The notes below the pieces were generated by a model. That model did not search any database and was not told the origin of the DNA. It saw only the letters and a program-made list of their open reading frames with translations. This document shows, in pieces, positions 13,462 through 18,270 of a DNA stretch of 18,270 nt. The number at the start of each line of letters is the position of its first letter. Position 1 is the stretch's first letter. The DNA lies in contig CAZWSI010000033.1 of NCBI GenBank assembly GCA_964636405.1, forward strand, positions 1 through 18,270, in the 5' to 3' direction. The position numbers were made by a program, and so were the translations under genes. The DNA is from CAZKGE01 sp964636405 (GTDB lineage Bacteria; Bacillota; Clostridia; Christensenellales; CAG-138).

Positions 13462-14439
13462 ATGAATCCTGTCTTTGCCGCCGCCTCTGTGCGCGCCATG
13501 GCGAACCCGGACAGCGTGGCCTTTACGCTGTTTGGCTATTCCGTGTACTGGTATGGGCTGCTTATGGCCGTGGGCATTCTCACTGCGTTTACGCTCGCCC
13601 AGCTCGAGGTAAAGCGTAAAAGGCTGCCGCCCGATACCGCCCTCGATCTGTGCATCATCGCCGTGCCCCTGGGCGTAATCGGCGCGCGGCTGTATTATGT
13701 GCTTTTTAACTGGTCGCAGTACAAAAATAACCCCATAAGCATTCTCTATGTGTGGGAGGGCGGCCTCGCCATTTACGGAGCGGTTCTCCTTGGGATTGCG
13801 GGCGTTCTCGTGTACGCGTGGCGCAAAAGGCTTCGCTTTCTCGCCCTCGCGGACATCGTCGCGCCGGGGCTGGTGCTCGCGCAGGCCATCGGCCGCTGGG
13901 GCAACTTTTTTAATCAGGAGGCTTACGGCCCGCTGGTGACAAACGCCGCGCACAAATGGTTCCCGCTTGCGGTGTACATCGACGCGCTTGAGGAAGCGCA
14001 CTACGCGACCTTCTTTTACGAATCCTTCTGGTGCTTCCTCGTTTTCCTTTTCCTGTGGTTTTTCCTGCGCAAGCGCGCAAAGCACGATGGGGACGTGTTC
14101 CTTTGGTATGTGCTGCTCTACGGCGTGGAGCGCGCGCTTGTGGAGGGCTTGCGCACCGACAGCCTGTACCTCACCGAAAGCATTCGCGTTTCCCAACTGC
14201 TCTCCTTCCTGGCGGTGCTCGCCGTGGCGGCGTTCTTTCTTGCCCGCGCCGCGCGCGAAAAGAAGCTGGGCCGTTTGATCTGGCCCGCGCCCCGAGCGGA
14301 AGCGGCGCAGGAGGAAGCATGCGGTAACACCGAAGCGCAATGCGCGGAGCCTGCGCGCGAGGCGGAGGCGCCCGCCCCGGATGCGGCTGCGGAACCGTGT
14401 GAAAAAAGCGACGATGCGGAGGAAACTGAGGATGCGTAA
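13462..14439 (+). CDS. lgt: Prolipoprotein diacylglyceryl transferase
   Basis: 325-residue membrane enzyme that attaches diacylglycerol from phosphatidylglycerol to the lipobox Cys of prelipoproteins, the first step of lipoprotein maturation. About seven helices are present with the family signature GRWGNFFNQEAYG (144-156; Arg145 equivalent to the essential Arg of E. coli Lgt). GGLAIYGA (100-107) is the Gram-positive version of the His-containing E. coli loop. Start 13462 has GGGAGG 11 bases upstream; the frame is open much further back into vanW. Residues from about 278 to 325 form an extra cytoplasmic Ala/Glu/Asp/Pro-rich tail with three Cys, not part of the usual enzyme. The stop overlaps the pncB start by 8 bases. 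Lipoprotein genes lie on both sides. Confidence 0.95.
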   Translation: MNPVFAAASVRAMANPDSVAFTLFGYSVYWYGLLMAVGILTAFTLAQLEVKRKRLPPDTALDLCIIAVPLGVIGARLYYVLFNWSQYKNNPISILYVWEGGLAIYGAVLLGIAGVLVYAWRKRLRFLALADIVAPGLVLAQAIGRWGNFFNQEAYGPLVTNAAHKWFPLAVYIDALEEAHYATFFYESFWCFLVFLFLWFFLRKRAKHDGDVFLWYVLLYGVERALVEGLRTDSLYLTESIRVSQLLSFLAVLAVAAFFLARAAREKKLGRLIWPAPRAEAAQEEACGNTEAQCAEPAREAEAPAPDAAAEPCEKSDDAEETEDA

Positions 14440-15892
14440 CCTGACCATGCTGACCGACCTGTACGAGCTTACCATGATGTACGGGTATTTTAAAAAGGGA
14501 ATGGCCGCGAATCAGGGCGTATTCGACGTATTTTTTCGTCCCAAGGAGAATGTGACCTACGCCATCATGGCCGGGCTGCAAAGCGTAATCGAATATGTAA
14601 ACGATCTGCACTTTGGGCCGGAGGATCTCGATTATCTTCGCTCGCTCAAGCTCTTTGACGAAGCGTTTATGGACTACCTCTCCAAATTCCGCTTTACGGG
14701 CGAGATCTACGCCATGCCCGAGGGCACGGTGGTGTTTCCGTATGAGCCGCTTGTGCGCGTGAAGGCTCCCATTTTGCAGGCGCAGCTTGTGGAGACGGCG
14801 ATTTTGACCTTTGTAAACCACCAGACCCTGATTGCGACCAAGGCCAGCCGCGTGTGCTATGCGGCAAACGGGGATTCCGTACTGGAATTCGGCCTCCGCC
14901 GCGCGCAGGGCGCGGACGCGGGCATTTACGGCGCGCGAGCGGCCATGATTGGCGGGTGCAACGCCACAAGCAACGTGCTCACCGGGCAGATGTTTGATAT
15001 TCCCGTGTCCGGCACGCACGCACACAGCTGGGTGATGAGCTTCCCGGACGAGATATCCGCCTTCCGCGCGTACGCAGAGGTATTCCCGGACGCGTGCCTG
15101 CTGCTTGTGGACACCTATGACACGCTCCGCAGCGGCGTGCCCAACGCCATTACCGTTTTCAACGAGCTGCGCGCAAAGGGGCACGAGCCCATCGGCATAC
15201 GGCTCGACAGCGGCGACCTTGCCTACCTTTCCAAGCAGGCGCGCAAAATGCTGGACGCGGCGGGCTTTCCAAACGCCAAAATCAGCGCCTCGAGCGATCT
15301 GGACGAAATCGTCATACGCGATCTGAAAATGCAGGGTTGCCGCGTGACCGTATGGGGCGTGGGCACGAAGCTGATCACAGGCGCGGACGATCCGGCGCTC
15401 GGTGGCGTGTACAAGATGGCGGCGGAGATTGTAAACGGTGAGATTGTGCCCAAAATCAAGCTCTCCGACAACCCTGTGAAGGTGACCAATCCCGGCTATA
15501 AAAAGGTCGTTCGTCTTTATGACAAGGAAAGCGGCATGGCCATCGCGGATCTGATCGCGCTGGTCGGTGAAACGATCGATACGGAAAAGCCCCTGCGCAT
15601 TTTTCACCCGCTGCAAACATACAAGAATATGGTGATAGAGAGCTTTACCGCGCGCGAGCTGCTCGTGCCCGTATTTATCGACGGCAAGCAGGTATACTTC
15701 TCCCCCACCGTGAAGGAGATTCAAGCGTACGAGAAAAAGGAGTTCGCCTCCATGTGGGACGAATACAAGCGGCTGCTAAACCCGCACGTATATAAAGTCG
15801 ATCTCTCCGACAAGCTTTACGATCTCAAAAAGAAGCTCATCAACGAGCACGTTGGGGAAAATTACGGCTACATGGGAGAACTGAAAGCGTGA
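14432..15892 (+). CDS. pncB: Nicotinate phosphoribosyltransferase
   Basis: 486-residue cytosolic enzyme that makes nicotinate mononucleotide from nicotinate and PRPP with ATP, entering the NAD salvage (Preiss-Handler) route. Family motifs: MLTDLYELTM (6-15), FRPKEN, SGTHAHSWVMSF (193-204, with the candidate phosphorylated His198), and GIRLDSGDL (255-263) in the barrel. Size matches the long bacterial form. Start ATG 14432 has GGAGG 9 bases upstream, both inside the lgt tail, and the ATGCGTAA overlap with the lgt stop suggests coupled translation. The frame is open slightly further upstream but with no better start. Confidence 0.95.
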   Translation: MRNLTMLTDLYELTMMYGYFKKGMAANQGVFDVFFRPKENVTYAIMAGLQSVIEYVNDLHFGPEDLDYLRSLKLFDEAFMDYLSKFRFTGEIYAMPEGTVVFPYEPLVRVKAPILQAQLVETAILTFVNHQTLIATKASRVCYAANGDSVLEFGLRRAQGADAGIYGARAAMIGGCNATSNVLTGQMFDIPVSGTHAHSWVMSFPDEISAFRAYAEVFPDACLLLVDTYDTLRSGVPNAITVFNELRAKGHEPIGIRLDSGDLAYLSKQARKMLDAAGFPNAKISASSDLDEIVIRDLKMQGCRVTVWGVGTKLITGADDPALGGVYKMAAEIVNGEIVPKIKLSDNPVKVTNPGYKKVVRLYDKESGMAIADLIALVGETIDTEKPLRIFHPLQTYKNMVIESFTARELLVPVFIDGKQVYFSPTVKEIQAYEKKEFASMWDEYKRLLNPHVYKVDLSDKLYDLKKKLINEHVGENYGYMGELKA

Positions 15893-16404
15893 AGCGGCCA
15901 TGCCTGCGCGTTTGCGTGCTTGCGGTTCTGGGCATGGCGCTCGTCCTCGCCGGCATGGGCTGCGATAATCGCGCGCCCGTGATTTCCGGCACGCCCACGC
16001 CCTCCCCCTCCCCCACGCCCGCGCCCCAGACCTTTACGGCGAGCATAACCGGCACGCCCGCGCCCGCCGACGCGCTCGGGAAAGCGATCGAGGAGCCGGA
16101 TCATTACGATCATTATCTCTCCCTGGGCGATTTGCGCGTATATGAATACGGCGAGGCGACCTTCCTCGACGGCGTGATCGTAAACGGCTACCCCGAGCCG
16201 CTGGACGGGGAAATTGAGATGGTTTACTATACAGCCGAGGGGAAGCTTTGCGGCAGGGGCAAGCTGCGCAACGCCGCGGGCGGAACCGTGTTGAAATCCG
16301 GCAGCAACGCCATCTACGCGGAAATCTCCACCGATATCGACGTGCAGATGCTCGACGCGCAATATTTGATCGTCACGCATTTTGCGCCGGTGGCGGGCGA
16401 ATAG
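15889..16404 (+). CDS. Small lipoprotein, possible FxLYD-like domain
   Basis: 171-residue secreted lipoprotein of unknown role. The GTG start overlaps the pncB TGA by 4 bases (GTGA), with GGGAGA 9 bases upstream. The signal peptide (1-24) ends LAGMGC, with Cys25 as likely anchor. Residues 35-62 are a Thr/Pro/Ser linker. The rest (about 70-165) looks like a beta-sandwich: LGDLRVYEYG, FLDGVIVNGYPEPLDGEIEM, and a late SNAIYAEI strand. This pattern resembles FxLYD-type domains found in Firmicute lipoproteins, but I hold that loosely. It is the third gene of the lgt-pncB unit and would be a substrate of the Lgt encoded there. Confidence 0.85.
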   Translation: MKRPCLRVCVLAVLGMALVLAGMGCDNRAPVISGTPTPSPSPTPAPQTFTASITGTPAPADALGKAIEEPDHYDHYLSLGDLRVYEYGEATFLDGVIVNGYPEPLDGEIEMVYYTAEGKLCGRGKLRNAAGGTVLKSGSNAIYAEISTDIDVQMLDAQYLIVTHFAPVAGE

Positions 16405-16411
16405 GAACAGA

Positions 16412-16430
16412 GGCGCACGCAGAATGCGCC
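16412..16430 (+). terminator. Weak hairpin between convergent lipoprotein genes
   Basis: GGCGCA (16412-16417) pairs with TGCGCC (16425-16430) around a 7-base loop, 8 bases after the stop at 16404. A T-run (TTTTT) appears only about 15 bases later, so this is a poor intrinsic terminator. Confidence 0.35.
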
Positions 16431-16460
16431 CAGGCGTGTCAACCCTTTTTCCGGTCAGGT

Positions 16461-17504
16461 CTAAAACGCGTTTTTAATCGTAAAGGTGGCGGCCTCCGTT
16501 TCCAGCACCTGATCCAGATGCGCGGAATAGGTGGTGACGGAGAGCGCGCCCGTGGCCGGATAGAAGGTGAGGATGCGGAAAAAGCCGCCGCCCTCATCGG
16601 CCTTTAGCTCCTGATAATTATACAAAAGCTGATGCACGGCGCGGTCGGATTGACCGTCGCCGTTGTCGTCTATATCGCTTTTTAGATACGCCTCGTTGTT
16701 GCGGTGGCCGCAGAGCACAAAGCGCACGGAGCGATTTTTTGCGATGACCTGCTCAAAAATGATGTCGCCGCCGTCGGTACGCGTCGCGTTTTCGTTGAGA
16801 TAGCTGTGCAGGCAAAGCACGGCCGTATAGCCCGGAAAATTGGCAATGGTTTGATTAAGCCAGGCAACGGCGGAATCCTTATAAGCCCAGCCCACGCCGA
16901 TAAACAGGAACTTCGCGCCCGCCGCCTCCACGGCCGTGTAATTGCCCCGGCCGCTTTGGTAGCCTCGCTCATCGGCGGGCATGAGCGCGCCGATATTGCG
17001 CTGAAACTCTTTATAATCAATCGCATCCGTGCCCACATCGTGATTGCCCGCGACAGCCACAAAGGGCAGTTGGCCGCTCAAAAGGGAAAACGCGTCCTTG
17101 GCGTTGTTCCACTGGCGGCGGGAGGCTGCGTCGTTGACGATATCGCCCGTGTGCACGACCAACTGGATATTGTACGCCTCGCGATTGTCCACCGCCCACC
17201 GCATCATGCCGGAGAGGGTCTCCGGGTACATCTCGCTGATATACTGTGAATCCGCGATCCAAACGACCGAAAAGCCCTCCGGCTGCGGCGTGGGCGACGG
17301 AGTTTGCGTGAGCATGGGCTCGGGCGTCGGCGTTTCCTCCACGGTAAAGGCCGCTACGGCGGGCGCAGGCGTGGGCGCTGCGGTCGCAACCGGCGCTTGC
17401 GTGGGCGCGGCGGTTTCCCGCGCGCCTCCGCAGGCCGTAAGCAGCGCGCAAAGCGGAAGAGAAAACGCGAGGAGGGCGGGCAACCAAAGCCTGTTCGCTT
17501 TCAT
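16461..17504 (-). CDS. Calcineurin-like metallophosphoesterase lipoprotein
   Basis: 347-residue exported enzyme. Signal peptide 1-24 ends with the standard lipobox LLTAC (Cys25). Residues 31-75 are an Ala/Thr/Pro linker holding the domain off the membrane. The two-metal phosphoesterase motifs follow: IADSQ (Asp85; Gln87 where many relatives have His), GDIVND (Gly120-Asp121), GNHD (153-156), LHSY (His233) and GHRNN (Gly266-His267). Between these and the C terminus lies a DxDxNGDGxxD-type segment (277-287), resembling a calcium-binding loop. Substrate is unknown; relatives act on phosphate mono- or diesters. Start 17504 follows a GGGAGGGAG purine tract. It lies 39 bases after clpB, and an extended -10 overlaps the clpB stop. 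Confidence 0.93.
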   Translation of the reverse strand: MKANRLWLPALLAFSLPLCALLTACGGARETAAPTQAPVATAAPTPAPAVAAFTVEETPTPEPMLTQTPSPTPQPEGFSVVWIADSQYISEMYPETLSGMMRWAVDNREAYNIQLVVHTGDIVNDAASRRQWNNAKDAFSLLSGQLPFVAVAGNHDVGTDAIDYKEFQRNIGALMPADERGYQSGRGNYTAVEAAGAKFLFIGVGWAYKDSAVAWLNQTIANFPGYTAVLCLHSYLNENATRTDGGDIIFEQVIAKNRSVRFVLCGHRNNEAYLKSDIDDNGDGQSDRAVHQLLYNYQELKADEGGGFFRILTFYPATGALSVTTYSAHLDQVLETEAATFTIKNAF

Positions 17505-17537
17505 TGACTCTCCCTCCCTTAAGCCGTATTTTGGGGT

Positions 17538-17546
17538 ATTATATCA
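17538..17546 (-). promoter_or_regulatory. Extended -10 promoter overlapping the clpB stop codon
   Basis: On the minus strand TGATATAAT (17546-17538) is a perfect TGnTATAAT extended -10; its TGA is also the clpB stop codon. The expected start, near 17531, gives a short leader carrying the purine-rich ribosome site. No good -35 is seen, which extended -10 promoters can do without. Confidence 0.55.
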
Positions 17547-18270
17547 CACTTCCGCGCGTACCGCCAGCTCCCCGTTTTCCGCGTCCACCACCAGCGTGGA
17601 TTCGGGATGCAGCTCACCCGCCAGGATGACGCGCGCAAGACGCGTTTCCACCTGAGACTGGATATAGCGTTTGAGCGGCCGCGCGCCGAACTGCGGATCG
17701 AAGCCGTTACGCACGATCAGACGCTTGGCCGCGTCCGTAACGCGCAGCTTCAGCTCCTTTTCGTGGAGGCGTTTATTCAGGCTCGCCATGAGCAGCTCCA
17801 CAATGCCCGCAAGGTTTTCCTCGGTTAAGGGCTTGTAGAACACAATCTCGTCGAGGCGGTTGAGAAACTCCGGGCGAAAGTGCGTAAAGAGCATCTGCCG
17901 TACCGTTTCGCGCGCCTTGGCAGAGATCTCCCCGTCCGCGCCGATGCCGTCGAGGATTACGTCGGAGCCGAGGTTCGAGGTCAGAATGAGGATGGTGTTT
18001 TTAAAGTCCACCGTGCGGCCCTGCCCATCGGTAATGCGACCGTCGTCCAGCACCTGCAAAAGCACGTTCAGCACGTCCGGGTGCGCCTTTTCCACCTCGT
18101 CGAAGAGCACCACTGCGTAGGGCTTGCGCCGTACGGCCTCGGTAAGCTGCCCGCCCTCGTCGTAGCCCACATAGCCCGGAGGCGCGCCGATGAGCCTTGA
18201 GACGCTGTACTTCTCCATGTACTCCGACATATCGATGCGCACCATGCTCTTTTCATCGTCAAACAGCGCG
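17544..18270 (-). CDS. clpB: ClpB protein-disaggregating chaperone, C-terminal part only
   Basis: The C-terminal 241 residues of a Hsp100 AAA+ disaggregase, which pulls apart aggregated proteins with DnaK. Visible are the pore-loop region GAPPGYVGYDEGG, Walker B VVLFDEVEKAH of the second ATPase module, sensor 1 LTSNLGS, the arginine finger in RPEFLNRLDEI, and the C-terminal D2-small domain with sensor 2 (GARPLKR). The LDDGRITDGQGRTVDF segment fits ClpB better than ClpC or ClpE. The first module, middle domain and second Walker A lie beyond the right edge, so start and regulation cannot be seen. It ends 39 bases before the phosphoesterase gene on the same strand. Confidence 0.93.
   Translation of the reverse strand, partial: ALFDDEKSMVRIDMSEYMEKYSVSRLIGAPPGYVGYDEGGQLTEAVRRKPYAVVLFDEVEKAHPDVLNVLLQVLDDGRITDGQGRTVDFKNTILILTSNLGSDVILDGIGADGEISAKARETVRQMLFTHFRPEFLNRLDEIVFYKPLTEENLAGIVELLMASLNKRLHEKELKLRVTDAAKRLIVRNGFDPQFGARPLKRYIQSQVETRLARVILAGELHPESTLVVDAENGELAVRAEV

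Noticed and set aside
14171..15724. Open frame of 517 codons on the minus strand opposite pncB and the end of lgt
   Set aside because: It is an antisense shadow: the codon pattern follows pncB, no ribosome site was seen, and the protein shows no domain logic.
1..18270. CRISPR array, rRNA genes, intact insertion sequence or defence island
   Set aside because: No regularly spaced repeats, rRNA signatures, transposase genes or known defence genes were seen; the only mobile trace is the integrase remnant.

Overview
The window is a GC-rich (roughly 60% by eye), densely coded bacterial chromosome segment. A GerW/YtfJ-type sporulation protein, a DUF2953 partner, a D,D-carboxypeptidase in that cluster, strong AGGAGG ribosome binding sites and a split sodium-pump decarboxylase point to an anaerobic, spore-forming (or formerly spore-forming) Firmicute of class Clostridia. 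The genus cannot be told from this sequence.

Layout: (1) 1-3018, minus strand: oadG, biotin carrier, oadB and oadA (oadA runs off the left edge). Together they form a membrane Na+-pumping decarboxylase, most likely for oxaloacetate. (2) 3124-6074, minus: DUF2953, ytfJ, dacB-like and rluB, tightly packed or overlapping; this is the sporulation/cell-wall cluster. (3) 6147-8470, minus: an ArsR/CadC-type sensor and a Zn/Cd/Pb-type P1B ATPase, behind an AT-rich palindromic operator. (4) 8647-9660, minus: an unrecognised four-helix membrane protein with a zinc-ribbon-like cysteine cluster, its own promoter and a strong terminator. (5) 9880-11580, plus: a PiT phosphate/cation symporter and its DUF47/PhoU-like partner. 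(6) 11583-11937: the C-terminal remnant of a tyrosine recombinase, pointing at the 3' end of a tRNA-Leu(GAG) gene on the minus strand and separated from it by one bidirectional terminator. (7) 12027-13370, plus: a VanW-domain, probably lipid-anchored, cell-wall protein. (8) 13462-16404, plus: lgt, pncB and a small lipoprotein, all overlapping. (9) 16461-18270, minus: a metallophosphoesterase lipoprotein and the 3' end of clpB.

Most genes are recognisable housekeeping or transport functions. The parts least explained by known families are the zinc-ribbon membrane protein, the integrase scar at tRNA-Leu, the cysteine-containing acidic tail on Lgt, a calcium-loop-like insertion in the phosphoesterase, and several RNA hairpins or promoters placed over start and stop codons. 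I saw no CRISPR array, rRNA, intact transposon or obvious defence system.
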